64,000 bases of DNA from Puccinia triticina. Its lineage: Eukaryota; Basidiomycota; Pucciniomycetes; Pucciniales; Pucciniaceae. Below, one piece after another: positions 11,001 through 20,575 of the stretch. The DNA lies in the NCBI RefSeq assembly GCF_026914185.1, contig NC_070569.1, positions 2,604,001-2,668,000 of the forward strand. Direction: 5' to 3'. The notes below the pieces were generated by a model. It saw only the letters and a program-made list of their open reading frames with translations, made no database searches and had not been told where the DNA came from. The stretch's first letter is position 1, and every line of letters starts with the position of its first letter. The translations under genes and the position numbers were made by a program.

Positions 11001-13147
11001 GGTAATTCTCCAGAGAATTTCTCCCAGTCTCCATTTTTGGGGATACCTTTCCACAGTTCCTTCCTCATTTCAAAGTCTATTGCTCCATGATCAATGTAGG
11101 GGAATTCCTCTTGGGTCTTAGCCTCAGGAGTATTGCTAGCAGGCTTAGGAAGGTTATCTCTTGGTGGTCTCTGGGGTTCAGGAGTAGGAACAGGAGGAGG
11201 AGGTCTGTGTTCCTGTTGTTGCTCATGGTGGACATTCTGGAAGGGATTATTGTATAAGAGATGAGGGGGTTGGTCTCTGTCATCTGGTATTAACACGGAA
11301 TCCAGCTTTGAGCTCACAGTGTTTACTACAGAAGATATGTCACTGAATCTTCTCTTAGATTGTTCAAATCTGTTGTGCTCATTGGCATGAAGGTCATTGA
11401 TCTGATTACCAATGGAAGTAAGATTGTTGCTCACTTTCTCTTCAAAATCTTTCAGATTTTGGCCAATTGTATCCATGTTAGAATGACATTGTGATTCATT
11501 TACCAGAATCAAATCTTGAACTGTCTCAAACTTATCATCTATGTGTTTCTTCAGTTGTTCTAACACATTGTTATTCACTGTGGACTTCTCTCTGGCACTT
11601 TCACCTATGTTATTCAGGATTTGATCAAGCAAAAAGGGAATGAATTCATCTTTAAACAGATCAAGAATTGAATGATTCAGGACATCTTTAAAATTGCTGA
11701 CACAAGATTCAAGAAGAGTACCAGGAATGGTTTCAACAGTACCAGATAATTCAGAGAGAAATTTAGAGAACAAGACTTGTAATTTTTCTTCTAGGAACAA
11801 GGGACCATTTCTAGAAATTTCAGAGTTAAGGTTATTGAGAAAAAATTCTCTATTTGAAGGATCAGAGAGATTATCAATATCTAAACTGAGGCCTAGTGGT
11901 GAATCACTACTTAAGGAACTTTTGGGTAAAGATTCATCTAGTAAGGGCCTCTCCCTCTGGCTCTCCCGCGTCCATAGATTCTCCTCACTCCTCGTGTGGC
12001 TCTCATCAGGTATTCTCCTATCTCTAGTACTCTCTGAGTGTCGTCCTGGGGGCGTCTCCAGTTCCTCCCTGATCCTCTCCAATTGTCTTGAGGATGAGGG
12101 GGGTTGTGGTCTGCGTATCCTTGCTGCGTGTGAGGATAATGGGGTGGATTGACCCCGCCAGGTTGATAATGAGGGCTGGGGCGGAACAATTGAACCACCT
12201 CTCGCGGTATAGAAGCTGGTATTGGCCTCACTTGGAGCGCTTGCGGCGGCGGCGGCGGCGGTGGTTGCTGCGGCATTTGAGGGCCGTGGTAAATCTGACC
12301 TTCTGGACGCGGTTGTGGAAGTTCCTGACGGTTGGAAGGGGTAGGACCCTGGAACTCCTGCGTTGGTACTCGGTACTGTAAGCCCGTAGGCTCCGGAGTC
12401 GGCGTGGCTATCATTGGTTGATAGTTGGCGTGTGGCGCTACGGCTAGCTGCGAATGGTGGCGGATTGTTTGATCTGCCGGGTTCTGTTGCGCCAGAGATT
12501 GATTCAATTGATGGAGCTCCTCGTTGGGGATCCATTCTTGGCATAGACGGATAGCGTCTGCTCTCCCAACCAGCTCTATAATCATTTCTTGCGTCATCGA
12601 AGCTTGGGAGAGGAGTCTCTTCATCGAGGCCGTGTTCTGCGCCTCTCTCGCTCGGACAAACATGTCGAATTGATCGTTGAAGAGGTTGATGAGGCCTGTC
12701 AGCTCCATTTCTTCTGGGATCAGATCCATCGGGCCGGAAGACTCTTCCCGTTGTGGGTTCTGAATGGGCGGAAGGAGGGCTAAACTGGGGGAGGCATTCG
12801 GCCTCATACCCTCGGGGTTGGTAGGCTGGGAGGGCGGTTGATCCTTCTGAGGATAATTCGCCGTAGGGATCATTTGTTCCCTGTCTACTGGGCGCGGTAC
12901 CGGCGTGGACCTGTTCGAGGCTAGAGCTATTGATGTCTCTCTCGCCTGGTATAGCGCCGGAGGGATCCCTGTGTCTGGGGGAAGCGGCTCCTCCTCCGGG
13001 AACTTGAGGAAATCCTCTTGGAGCGGCGGCAATGCTGACTCTAGCTCTTCGAAGCCTTTCCTCGGCGGCTGGACTGAGGCGGTAGCGGAGGCGCTGTTCT
13101 GCTGAGAGGTCTCTGCCATTTCTAAGGTGAGGAGGCATGGTGAGCAC
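8048..13147 (-). CDS. gypsy-1 Gag-protease-RT-RNase H polyprotein
   Basis: This is one open frame of 1699 residues. Residues ~1-400 are Ser/Pro/Arg-rich, GC-rich in base use, and overlap another long frame. Residues ~400-640 are AT-rich in coding and helical, with the look of a coiled coil. The retrotransposon gag fold follows (~700-880, with [13 protein letters not shown] and [10 protein letters not shown]). A CCHC zinc knuckle ([14 protein letters not shown], ~920) precedes an acidic stretch. The aspartic protease has [11 protein letters not shown] (~1077). RT has YIDDIII (~1430), and RNase H has [14 protein letters not shown] (~1577) and [10 protein letters not shown]. The frame ends at DGLSR followed by TGA. 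The first ATG at 13147 lies in a predicted intron (13122-13210), so translation probably starts elsewhere. Catalytic residues of PR, RT and RH look intact. Confidence 0.92.
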   Translation of the reverse strand: MLTMPPHLRNGRDLSAEQRLRYRLSPAAEERLRRARVSIAAAPRGFPQVPGGGAASPRHRDPSGAIPGERDINSSSLEQVHAGTAPSRQGTNDPYGELSSEGSTALPAYQPRGYEAECLPQFSPPSAHSEPTTGRVFRPDGSDPRRNGADRPHQPLQRSIRHVCPSERGAEHGLDEETPLPSFDDARNDYRAGWESRRYPSMPRMDPQRGAPSIESISGATEPGRSNNPPPFAASRSATRQLSTNDSHADSGAYGLTVPSTNAGVPGSYPFQPSGTSTTASRRSDLPRPSNAAATTAAAAAASAPSEANTSFYTARGGSIVPPQPSLSTWRGQSTPLSSHAARIRRPQPPSSSRQLERIREELETPPGRHSESTRDRRIPDESHTRSEENLWTRESQRERPLLDESLPKSSLSSDSPLGLSLDIDNLSDPSNREFFLNNLNSEISRNGPLFLEEKLQVLFSKFLSELSGTVETIPGTLLESCVSNFKDVLNHSILDLFKDEFIPFLLDQILNNIGESAREKSTVNNNVLEQLKKHIDDKFETVQDLILVNESQCHSNMDTIGQNLKDFEEKVSNNLTSIGNQINDLHANEHNRFEQSKRRFSDISSVVNTVSSKLDSVLIPDDRDQPPHLLYNNPFQNVHHEQQQEHRPPPPVPTPEPQRPPRDNLPKPASNTPEAKTQEEFPYIDHGAIDFEMRKELWKGIPKNGDWEKFSGELPYNHELWIKNTDILVRDYLMLDNMIISRLTILLTDTARNWYLGIRDQYGNKSWAWWKNAIRNKFGTENWKWKMQQEFENDHFAYDGRKIHKWFGNQRERLKAYQPELSQYLICEKILKQCPPNLEHAIKSRYKRDATEMSFEDMVIIAEEVIDRVMKRNKPVTNNYNTPNRSHWRSNPAPEKTDKPTDSSAKKNPVSAPEKEKLICHFCKQPGHFSRECPKKKNRINNVGMDDDDDPKSDNGEDQGEPHKSESELDEEEENHRTNHMILAMDNGNGANYDPLVDFDFGTHAVECEINQDFSIAEIQAETHQPQTWDKSCQSSHIEDARLMKCKPDRGKAHLTGKANLTTVLIESREQSCLLDSGASCSIISNKLLDSILPEWENKLMPINHAKFHSCSDQLQPMGIIEIALIFPHTKGSVRILAEFVVMKNARIDYLILGNDYMSLYGFDITNSKERFFTIGNENKRKKFSFKSHHLEKMSPSNEISAVKKSNPQLQKFITEELCEAKFSDKLTIEQKEKLFEVLHHNNLAFSNTNQPLGAIKGHEVHIKLTTERPYPPLLRRPPYPASPKSREALEQHIEELVNLNVLRKVGHNEVVEITTPVIIAWHNGKSRMVGDFRALNSYTASDRYPIPKISETLNNLAKAKYLTSMDVLKGFHQNVIAEDSRHLLRIIMHKGIYEYLRMPFGIKNAPSHFQRMMDIEFRKEIDEKWVIIYIDDIIIMSNTWEEHLNRIDRILKVVINMNMKISLKKCNFGFDQIKALGHLVSGIAIGIDQNKVAAVLQKPVPSSRKEMQSFLGFAGYYRQHIEKFAEIAKPLTELTRIDVIYEMTHHRIVAYNLLKEKLTTAPLLLFPDWAHPFTLYVDASMTGLGAALHQVQVIDRVRKEGPIVFISRKLKDSETRYGASQLECLCLVWALEKLHYYLDGSVFHVVTDCTALRSLLNMKTPNRHMLRWQIAIQEYRGNMTIIHRDGNIHKNADGLSR

Positions 13148-13508
13148 GTGTAGGAAAGTTGGTAGTCGAGTAGGAAAAGAAGAATAAGGATTTTTTTAAA
13201 GGTTAAGTACCTGAGGATTTAGCTTTAGCAGAAATTCTCTTGCTTTTCCGCGTAGTAGAAGAGGTTTTTTTCTTATTTTCCTTTGCGCTTGACTTCGCTG
13301 AGGAATTAGAGTTCCACTCGGCTATATTGACGGGAGCAACAGTCTTCTTTCGACGAGTTTTTTGTGCTCTTGCAGTAGCAATAGGGGTCCACGACGAGCT
13401 ACTGATAAGATTGCCGTTGCGCGGGTTTGTCACTATTCTATTGTCGTAGTTTTCGTCTTCTGCGCTAGTCTGCGCCGTCACGAATTTTTTTACGGTCAAC
13501 TTCGGCAA
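11938..13508 (-). CDS. gypsy-1 leader protein: two-exon frame overlapping gag out of frame
   Basis: Exon 1 (13508-13211) encodes ~99 Lys/Ser-rich residues ending ...AKAKSS and stops at CAG followed by GTACTT. Exon 2 starts at 13121 after a pyrimidine-rich stretch and CACCTTAG. The junction keeps frame into MAETSQQN (ATG at 13119-13117) and then 393 residues to the stop at 11938. The product would be ~490 residues: a basic N-terminus, an acidic [15 protein letters not shown] region, helices with [18 protein letters not shown], a Pro/Gln-rich stretch, and an Arg-Gly tail ([12 protein letters not shown]) typical of nucleic-acid binding. Exon 2 overlaps the N-terminus of the Gag-Pol frame in a different phase. 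It may be the true leader or Gag-like product; splicing and use are inference. Confidence 0.55.
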
Positions 13509-13901
13509 TTATAGATAAGAAGGCGGAGAATCTTTTGAGCATACTCCGTTTTTCTCTATCTCCTCTTGATTCGAAGATATGGAGGGTTCTGGGGAGGATA
13601 AGTCCGACGAAGGGATGAATAGCGGCGCGGAGGAGTCGCAATTCTGCACTTTCACGAGTACACAGGACGTAAAAATTTTTTTTAAAGGGTTCAGTTAGGA
13701 ATTTTATCAATATAAGAGCAATTTGGGATAATTTTTAGAAGATTTTCAGCGTTAGTAGGATATGTAGAAAATTTTTTTTAAGTGATTTTTTCGAATTTTT
13801 AAGAGTTTTTTGTTTGATTTAGTCAGGAGGATCAGTCCTTTGGCTTTATAGCAGTCTAGAATTATGAAAAGGTGAGTAATTTTCCCAATGAGGCCCCCAA
13901 T

Positions 13902-14917
13902 TGTGAGCCTGAGTCGCTATAGTGACAGCAGGACACAAGAAATGGGGGACAACAGTTGGATTTCTTGGGATAAAGAAAATACAACTGTAAGAGAAAAAGA
14001 GAAAGAGAGAGAAAGAAACCAAGCAGGATAAGATAGAAGAGAAGTACTAGGTTATTCTAGTGGGAATGCACGTCCACTGGCAATGCTACTCTTCAGAAGA
14101 GTGCTGCTAATCTGTGCTAGAAGTGCTACAGCTTCCTCTCAGGAGGGTATCTGGATTAGATAAGTTTAATCCAGCCACAGTTTTTTAGACTTCTCTCTGG
14201 ACAGTCAAGGTTCTTAATGGGAAACCTGAGGGACAGCCCTGCAACCTAGATTTTGAGGCAAAGGCCAAGTGATTATAAGGGACAGCCCTGTGATCAAGAT
14301 AGAGGCAAAGGCTTGTAGAATTGAAGGGACAGCCCTGTGATCAAGATAGAGGCAAAGGCCTGTAGAATTGGAGGGACAGCCCTGTGATCAAGGAGGAGGC
14401 AAAGCAAGAAGAAAAGGCAGATCAAGCAAGACACAGAGTTGTACCTCTGAGATAATCAAGGTTCAGTGAAAGAGGTTACTTACTGTCAATATCCTAGGCG
14501 CCTGTGACGGTAGGCATACTGGGAGTAGAGTAGGCTCTTTGGTGGTGATCCTGGGGTTATCTGGGTGGTGGTTCTGGTGTGCTGAAGTCTGTAGATCCGC
14601 CTCAGGCAAGGGGGATTCTGACTACGAAAATTTTCACAGTTTGCTTATGTAATTTACATATGTACATGTGGTTTGGCGCGCCAGGTAGTGCTGACACGTC
14701 ACAACTGCGCAAGCGCGCCACAACTCAGTAACTCAGGGAAGGAGTATAGTTACAATGAATTGATGAGTTGTAACTAGGGTCAAAATTGCATGAGGAAACA
14801 GAATCTGAAGTCAAAACAAGGTTATCTCTTAAGATGAAAAAGATATAAAGTAATTTATATGTAACAAAGGTAGAACAGGCAGCTTTTAGGTCAGCTGTGA
14901 TGACTCTAAGGCTGACA
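13902..14917 (-). repeat. gypsy-1 5' LTR
   Basis: This matches the LTR at 5330-6345 base for base except for two substitutions I noticed: T/C near 5935 versus 14507, and C/G in the TTTC/TTTG context near 6071 versus 14643. It is followed on the minus strand by ATTGGGGGCCTCATTGGG (13901-13884), where the primer-binding site should lie; I could not match it to a tRNA. The region between this LTR and the leader exon (13509-13901) has no convincing gene. Confidence 0.92.
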
Positions 14918-15180
14918 AATACCAAGTCCGGGTAGCTATTGGAGCGGTCTTGTGGAGTGGGGGGGTGTTGTAGTATGCTATGTAATGTATTATTACATTA
15001 CATCCTACATGTCCAGGGTAAGTCATCTGTCATGAATTACCGTAGACATGGGACTTTCCCATGTTTTCTCGACTAGACAGCTTTCCCTTATTACATACAT
15101 ACTACATAATAGCATGTATATAGAGAGCTTGTGTTTCCTCAGTTGTTGTATATTCCTGTATATTCTCATTCATTCTCATT
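14918..15180 (+). mobile_element. copia-1 3' end: last codons, polypurine tract and LTR start
   Basis: After the second AATAC the copia-1 frame continues for about ten codons to a stop. A G-run follows (to 14965), and the LTR begins with TGTTGTAG at 14966. The LTR is interrupted at 15180 by a palindromic MITE complex and appears to resume at 23540, ending near ...ATACATACA at about 23568. Without the insertions it would be about 245 bp. The right end is tentative. Confidence 0.65.
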
Positions 15181-15255
15181 TATGGTATTCAAAATTGCAT
15201 AATATTTTTTTACATAAAATCACAAACTGCAATTTTGGCTGGGAGATGTCACTTA

Positions 15256-15464
15256 GGGCCTGTACCATGGGCCTCAATTTTGAAAAATTTCAACTTTTTT
15301 TGCCCTGTACACAAAAATTGAAAACTAGCGGAGGGTTCCAAGGTTGAAATTCTTCACATTTGGGCTCAAGCCTACATTTCAGCCAGGCTCAGTTTTTGTC
15401 CCAAGAAATTTTGAGGCAAATAAAATTGGAAAATTTCAATTTTCAAGCCCTATGGTACAGGCCC
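15256..15464. mobile_element. Harbinger-like MITE (M3), TTA target duplication
   Basis: The perfect ends GGGCCTGTACCAT and ATGGTACAGGCCC are flanked on both sides by TTA (15253-15255 and 15465-15467). The interior is AT-rich and partly self-complementary. A 3-bp TWA-type duplication plus a G-rich end is the usual PIF/Harbinger MITE signature. It has no coding capacity. Confidence 0.85.
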
Positions 15465-15995
15465 TTAAAGTTTTATGCACGCTGACATCTCCCAGCCAAA
15501 ATTGGTTTTATGATTTTATGTAAGGCTCTGTCTGGCTGTCCACAAAAATGTGGGAGCGTAATAAAAAACTTTGCAGATTATTTTTGGGGGGACAGGGGAT
15601 ATTACGCTATCCCCTGTTCCTGTTTGGCAGCCCACCGAGCGTCATAAAGTTGACAAAAGGAGTTCAAGCGCCATTATTCCCCCGCCATTTGGTATATTTC
15701 ACCCTGACCCCAAAATTTGCGGTCATAATTGCTCCCTTCAGCCTCGAATCCGTGCGACTCAATGGCAGCCCGACGCACAAGACCTCCATCCTCAAACCCT
15801 CCCCCCCAATTGACCAAGGCTTCAATCCCGCCTCCGCTTCCTGACCCATCCAAAGCGAGGCTACAATCACCATCAAGATGATCAGCTTGATGACTTTTGG
15901 CTGGCGTTTGTCTTGGAAGCAAGGCAAGAGGCGGATGTTGTCAAGGGTTGCGGAGCCCGGGAGGGGCATTGTGGCATCAGATTTGAGGAGGAGAG

Positions 15996-16301
15996 TGTTG
16001 AGATAAATCTGGGACAGCAGAGAGGAGTCGATGGTGTGTTGGAAAGGATGATTTATTTCAATGACAAAGAGAAAAAGAGAGAAGAAGAAACAGAGAGAAA
16101 TGACTAACCTGGGACAGCAGAGAGGAGTCGATGGTGTGTTGGAAAGGATGAAGAAAGGCTTTCCAACACAAGCTGCCCCAGGTTAAATACACGAGTGAGA
16201 ATGAAAAAGAAGAAGTGAAAGACATGTGACATGAAAGTGAAACGAGAGATTGAGGCAGGAAACAGAAAAATGAGATGAGCACTAGATGCGCATTCTCAAC
16301 A
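15996..16301 (-). repeat. copia-2 3' LTR
   Basis: The LTR is 306 bp and contains a ~43-bp block (CTGGGACAGCAGAGAGGAG...) twice, at about 16009-16050 and 16108-16151. It is separated from the Pol stop by a 28-base A run on the plus strand (16376-16403), that is a T run directly after the TAG on the coding strand. Confidence 0.92.
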
Positions 16302-16403
16302 CCCCCTCTTGCTGAGAACTCGAGTGGAAAAGAGATAAAGCTACTGAGGACAGGGAAAAAAAATTTTGGAGATACAAAAAAAAAAAAAAAAAAAAAAAAA
16401 AAA

Positions 16404-19400
16404 CTACACAACTCCAAACCGGGCCCGGTGTTTTTCCAAAAGAACTCGGGAGAGGGGTTTTGTCAGCATATCTGCTAGCATGGCGTGTGTCGAGACATGG
16501 AAGATCTTGACTCTTGAATCCTTAACGCATTCCCGAACAAAATGATACCTTGCATTGATGTGTTTCTTTCTTGAGTGATGTTCGGGGTTGTTGGCTAGGG
16601 CTTCGGCCCCTTTGTTGTCAACATGGAGCGGCAACGCTTCTCGAGGACGAAGGCGAAGTTCAGTGAGGATGTTCCGAAGCCAAATGCCTTCCTTGCCGGA
16701 ATCAGACAAGGCCTTATACTCAGCCTCTGTGCTCAACAATGAGACAGTCGCTTGTTTCCGAGATTTCCAGGAAATAGCACCATCGCCGATCCTGAATGTG
16801 TACGCAGATGTTGAGCGACGATCCTCCCTATCTTCAGCCCAATCTGCATCGGAATACCCACTACAGACAAGAGACCCGCCGAGCCGTAGACGAAGGTGTT
16901 TGGTGGACACTAGATAGTTAAGAACCCTGACCGCTGCTGTCCAATGAGAGGCAGAGGGGTCCTTCAAGAATTGTGATAGCTTGTTCACGTCAAAGGTGGA
17001 CCAGTTTCCAAGGCGGTCGGGTGCCTTTCTGGACCTGTTCAAACGGCGGACCGGAGGAGGGGAAGGGATCCTAGGCGGAGAAGGGGGAAGAGGAAGCGAA
17101 CTAGGGATGGGGTCTGAAACTGCAGGAGGAGAAGGCGGCGAGGCGGCGGGAGCAGGGTTCGCAGCTGACGGCTGGGGACCGGGAGACCTAACCTGAACAG
17201 GAAGTGAGCCACCTTGCTCCCCAGGAGATGGAGAAGCAGCGGGAGGAAGAGGAAGAAGAGAGGGAGGGGAAGACGGCCGGAGGACCGGCGAGGGAAGACT
17301 CATTGGCGAGGGAGTAGACTTACCGCCACCAGGATATGACGCCTCAGATGGTGAAGATGGCCCGGATGAAGCCGGACCGCGGTGCTGGTTGAGCGGAGCG
17401 TGAATAGAGGCCGTGAGCCTTCTGTCGAACCTGTTTCCCAGAGGCACATTCAGAGGTGGGGACTCAAGAATGGAGGGACAAAGGTCGGGAGCTGAAGGGG
17501 GAACGGGTTCAGGGCGTGGGGACGGCTTCAAGGGGGGGGACCACGGGATTTCTACGTTGATTGTGGGTGGGGGGCCTACTGGACGATGGTCGTAAGGGAA
17601 CACCGAATCGTCGAACAGCACGTCGCGAGTTTTCAACGCCTTCCTGGATTCCAGATCGAGAACCCAGAACCCGTTTCCGTCAGTAAGATAGGACAAGAAG
17701 AGAGATGCCCGAGCTTTCGGGTCGAGTTTAAGTCGGTTCGCCTCGGGTACTTTGTACCAGACCAAACAGCCGAACGGGTGAATGTCAGCCAAAGGAATGG
17801 AGTCAACTCCAAGGACGGAGTTGGGGGAGACGAAGCCAGAAGGAGTAGAAACAGGGACAGAGTTGAGAGAGTAAAGGATGTGACGGAGGGCGTTGACCCA
17901 GAAAGATTTTGGAAGCTTGGAGCCCAAAAGCTGACAGCGTACCAGGTTTCCAATAGTCCGGTTAGCTCTCTCGGCGACTCCGTTAAGCTGAGGGGAGTGA
18001 GGGGGACCCATTTGATGCTGAATACCGTTTTCAAGAAGGAAAGACTCAAAAGCCTTTGAGATATACTCGCCTCCATTATCGGAGCGAAGGCACAAAACCT
18101 TGTGGGAGCCGGATTTCTCAAAAGATGCCTTGAAGATTTTAAAACATTTGAAAACTTCGCCTTTGCATTTCATGGGCATAAGAGAGACAGCCTTAGAGCA
18201 ATCGTCAATAAAGGAAACAAAGTATTTATAGCCTTCACGGGAGGGAACCTCGAAGGAGCCAACATCAGAGTGGATTAATTGACCAGGAGAAGTAGAGCGG
18301 TAAAGAGACCGAGAATAGAAAGGAGATCTATGCATTTTCGACTGGATACAGACCGGACAGCGTTGCACGGCAATCTCGTCCATCGAAGAGAGCCTGATGT
18401 TGTTCAGGCGGAGGAGGTGCTTAAGAGGCTTGAGACCTATGTGAGATAGGCGAATGTGGTAGTCCAAAAGAGAACTGTCAGTCCCAAGAGGGGAAGCCAC
18501 GGATGCAGACTTTGACGTCACCTCTGCAGATGGCAAGTAGTAAAGGTTGCCCTTGCGATAACCGCGACCCACGACCGAGCCAACGACCTCGAAATCCCCT
18601 TCGTCGTAGATGTCACACGAAGTGGGAGTGAACACAATGCGGAGAGAGGAGTCGCAAAGGGAAGCGACGGAGAGAAGGGGCTCGTGGAGGCTGGGGACAA
18701 CCAGAGTCTTAACGGACTTCAGGACGTCGATCGGGAGAGTCGAGACCCCTTTGTGGGTGGCGTGGACAACCGAGGAGTCGGCGAGACAAACAGGGACCAA
18801 AGAAACCTTGGGGCGAGACACCTGGTGCAGATGGGGGGTCATGTTCATCGAGCACCCAGAGTCGATGTTAGCGTTGACGGATGCCACGGAGGAAACAGCC
18901 CTGTCAGAGACGCCTGGGACCGTGACGTTGCCGGCGTAGGCCGAACCCGAGTGGTCCGACTCATCGTCCGAGTCGCTCCCGAGCTCCACAACAGTGGTGA
19001 GACCAGCTTTGGCGGGGGTCTGAGAGGATCGATGGCCACGGCCGGAGGAAGAGCGACGAGAGCCCTCGGTTTTGGAGGAATCCTTCTGAGAGTCGGAGCG
19101 GCGTTTAGATTCGCTCCCTTGGCCCTTGGGATGCTGATGTTCGCTTAGGATGCGAGCAGCGTTCTCGCATACGGCAAGGTCGTGTCCTTTGATGCGGCAG
19201 AACGTGCAGAAAAGACTCTCGTCACGGGCGGGACGGCCCTTGGAGGTAGATGCGGCCCTAGCCTTCGAGACGGAGATGGAAAGATCCTCTTCACCACGGG
19301 ACTTGCGTCGAAGAGACTCCGCTTTGAGAGCGGCGACTATGCGGGAGGAAGTAACCGAGTCCTCATTCATAAGAGAGGATACGCAGTGCAACCAATCGAC

Positions 19401-19919
19401 CGGGAGAGAACCGAGTAGAGCGGCGGCATGGATGTCGTCCACCGTAAGAGGTTTGTTGGGAGTGACGAGGGAGTTGAGGCGTTCGGCACAGACGGCCATC
19501 TCCTTGATGTGCGTTTCGATGTCGTCGGTGGACATGCGAATGGTCACCAACTTCCTCAACCAGTAGATTCGGCCGCCGGCAGTGGAGTCGATGTGGGCGG
19601 ATTGAAGGGACTCCCACATGGCTGTGGCGTCGGTGGGAAAGGACCGGATGAGACGGAGGTTGTCCTGGTGTACCGTTCTAGCTATGAACGAGCACACATC
19701 CGCATTGTCCTTGGCCCACTTTGCTGGACGGTCTTCGAGTTTGACCGGCTTGAGAAGGTAGGCGAGATTTAGAGAGGAGAGGTGGACGGTGACCACAAAG
19801 CTCCAGTCCAAGTAGTTGGAAGAGGAGTCCGGTGCCGAGAGCTGGGGAATGCCGGCTACCTTCAGAGAGGAAGATGAGTCGGAAGTATCCGGAACAGCGG
19901 GGGCAGCGGGTTGAGCCAT
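16404..19919 (-). CDS. copia-2 Gag-protease-integrase-RNase H polyprotein with RT deleted in frame
   Basis: This is one uninterrupted frame of 1171 residues, where complete copia polyproteins are usually ~1300-1500. Order: a Gag helical region (1-220, with LDWSFVVTVHL), a CCHC knuckle (CTFCRIKGHDLAVC, ~240), protease (NIDSGCSMNMTPH, ~355), and a GAG-pre-integrase zinc module (HIRLSHIGLK, CPVCIQSK, ~500-545). The DDE integrase follows (HSDVGSFEV, RSDNGGEY, NGVAERANR), then a long Pro/Ser-rich linker. The frame then jumps from RLGNWSTFDVNKL straight to SQFLKDPSASHWTAAVRVL. The first motif normally precedes RT and the second follows it, so the ~250-300-residue RT core including YxDD is gone without breaking the frame. 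RNase H (YSDADWAED, STEAEYKALS, DNKGAEAL) is intact. Mobilisation would need RT in trans. Confidence 0.93.
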   Translation of the reverse strand: MAQPAAPAVPDTSDSSSSLKVAGIPQLSAPDSSSNYLDWSFVVTVHLSSLNLAYLLKPVKLEDRPAKWAKDNADVCSFIARTVHQDNLRLIRSFPTDATAMWESLQSAHIDSTAGGRIYWLRKLVTIRMSTDDIETHIKEMAVCAERLNSLVTPNKPLTVDDIHAAALLGSLPVDWLHCVSSLMNEDSVTSSRIVAALKAESLRRKSRGEEDLSISVSKARAASTSKGRPARDESLFCTFCRIKGHDLAVCENAARILSEHQHPKGQGSESKRRSDSQKDSSKTEGSRRSSSGRGHRSSQTPAKAGLTTVVELGSDSDDESDHSGSAYAGNVTVPGVSDRAVSSVASVNANIDSGCSMNMTPHLHQVSRPKVSLVPVCLADSSVVHATHKGVSTLPIDVLKSVKTLVVPSLHEPLLSVASLCDSSLRIVFTPTSCDIYDEGDFEVVGSVVGRGYRKGNLYYLPSAEVTSKSASVASPLGTDSSLLDYHIRLSHIGLKPLKHLLRLNNIRLSSMDEIAVQRCPVCIQSKMHRSPFYSRSLYRSTSPGQLIHSDVGSFEVPSREGYKYFVSFIDDCSKAVSLMPMKCKGEVFKCFKIFKASFEKSGSHKVLCLRSDNGGEYISKAFESFLLENGIQHQMGPPHSPQLNGVAERANRTIGNLVRCQLLGSKLPKSFWVNALRHILYSLNSVPVSTPSGFVSPNSVLGVDSIPLADIHPFGCLVWYKVPEANRLKLDPKARASLFLSYLTDGNGFWVLDLESRKALKTRDVLFDDSVFPYDHRPVGPPPTINVEIPWSPPLKPSPRPEPVPPSAPDLCPSILESPPLNVPLGNRFDRRLTASIHAPLNQHRGPASSGPSSPSEASYPGGGKSTPSPMSLPSPVLRPSSPPSLLPLPPAASPSPGEQGGSLPVQVRSPGPQPSAANPAPAASPPSPPAVSDPIPSSLPLPPSPPRIPSPPPVRRLNRSRKAPDRLGNWSTFDVNKLSQFLKDPSASHWTAAVRVLNYLVSTKHLRLRLGGSLVCSGYSDADWAEDREDRRSTSAYTFRIGDGAISWKSRKQATVSLLSTEAEYKALSDSGKEGIWLRNILTELRLRPREALPLHVDNKGAEALANNPEHHSRKKHINARYHFVRECVKDSRVKIFHVSTHAMLADMLTKPLSRVLLEKHRARFGVV

Positions 19920-20018
19920 TTCGAGAAGAGGACAAAAGAGGCCGGGGTGATCCTTTAGGTGATGTACAAAACAGAGAAGTCCGAAGGTAGCGAGATGGAA
20001 AAATTGCGCCGGTTAGGT

Positions 20019-20037
20019 GCAACTGGAGCTCATAACC
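20019..20037 (-). promoter_or_regulatory. copia-2 primer-binding site (half tRNA-iMet type)
   Basis: Directly after the 5' LTR on the minus strand comes GGTTATGAGCTCCAGTTGC. GGTTATGAG is complementary to CTCATAACC, the anticodon stem-loop of initiator tRNA-Met, the primer used by copia and Ty5 (family knowledge). The position and match support a real primer site. Confidence 0.65.
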
Positions 20038-20343
20038 TGTTGAGATAAATCTGGGACAGCAGAGAGGATTCGATGGTGTGTTGGAAAGGATGATTTATTT
20101 CAATGACAAAGAGAAAAAGAGAGAAGAAGAAACAGAGAGAAATGACTAACCTGGGACAGCAGAGAGGAGTCGATGGTGTGTTGGAAAGGATGAAGAAAGG
20201 CTTTCCAACACAAGCTGCCCCAGGTTAAATACACGAGTGAGAATGAAAAAGAAGAAGTGAAAGACATGTGACATGAAAGTGAAATGAGAGATTGAGGCAG
20301 GAAACAGAAAAATGAGATGAGCACTAGATGCGCATTCTCAACA
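20038..20343 (-). repeat. copia-2 5' LTR
   Basis: The same 306 bp as the LTR at 15996-16301, with two differences noted (GAGTCG/GATTCG and AACGAG/AATGAG). Near identity indicates a recent insertion into M4 copy A. Confidence 0.92.
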
Positions 20344-20575
20344 GAGAGAAGTGCAGGCCAGACTTGTTTTTGAGTGGCGCACCAAACAGACAGGACTGCT
20401 GTCGCTATATGACGGTGGCCGTCCCCAAACGGCACTCTATAATTGCGTAAGCCCAGTAATAATACAAATAAGGTTTAATAAAGCTTATTTGGATTATTAC
20501 GCTGCGGTTTATTACCACGTATGACGCTGGGCCCTGCCAAACGGGGCCTAAATAGTGACATATGCAATTTTGAAT

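Larger units (their letters stand above)
5330..14917 (-). mobile_element. Full-length Ty3/gypsy retrotransposon with chromodomain (gypsy-1)
   Basis: The element is 9588 bp with 1016-bp LTRs at both ends (5330-6345 and 13902-14917), bounded by TG...CA and flanked by the TSD AATAC (5325-5329 and 14918-14922). It is transcribed on the minus strand. The order is a spliced leader frame, gag, protease, RT, RNase H, integrase with chromodomain, then a purine-rich tract next to the 3' LTR. I saw only two base differences between the LTRs by eye, so insertion is recent. The pol frame is intact apart from one TGA (8048-8050). It sits inside the copia-1 RNase H. Confidence 0.95.
15996..20343 (-). mobile_element. 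Ty1/copia retrotransposon lacking reverse transcriptase (copia-2)
   Basis: The LTRs at 15996-16301 and 20038-20343 (306 bp, TGTTGAGA...TCTCAACA, two differences seen) are flanked by the TSD GAGAG (15991-15995 and 20344-20348). The polypurine tract AGCAAGAGGGGG (minus strand, 16313-16302) abuts the 3' LTR. The primer site GGTTATGAGCTCC (minus strand, from 20037) complements an initiator-Met anticodon arm, as in copia/Ty5 half-tRNA priming. One intact frame lies between, missing the RT domain. Confidence 0.93.
15524..20548. mobile_element. Harbinger-like non-autonomous element (M4 copy A), split by copia-2
   Basis: It starts GGCTCTGTCTGGC and ends with GCCAAACGGGGCC, imperfect inverted ends, with TAA on both sides (15521-15523 and 20549-20551). 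Without copia-2 it is about 672 bp. A second, closely similar copy lies at 52463-53119. Both contain a minus-strand frame (15664-15969 here) with a hydrophobic stretch KLIILMVIVAS followed by GQEAEAGLKPW. Confidence 0.85.
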
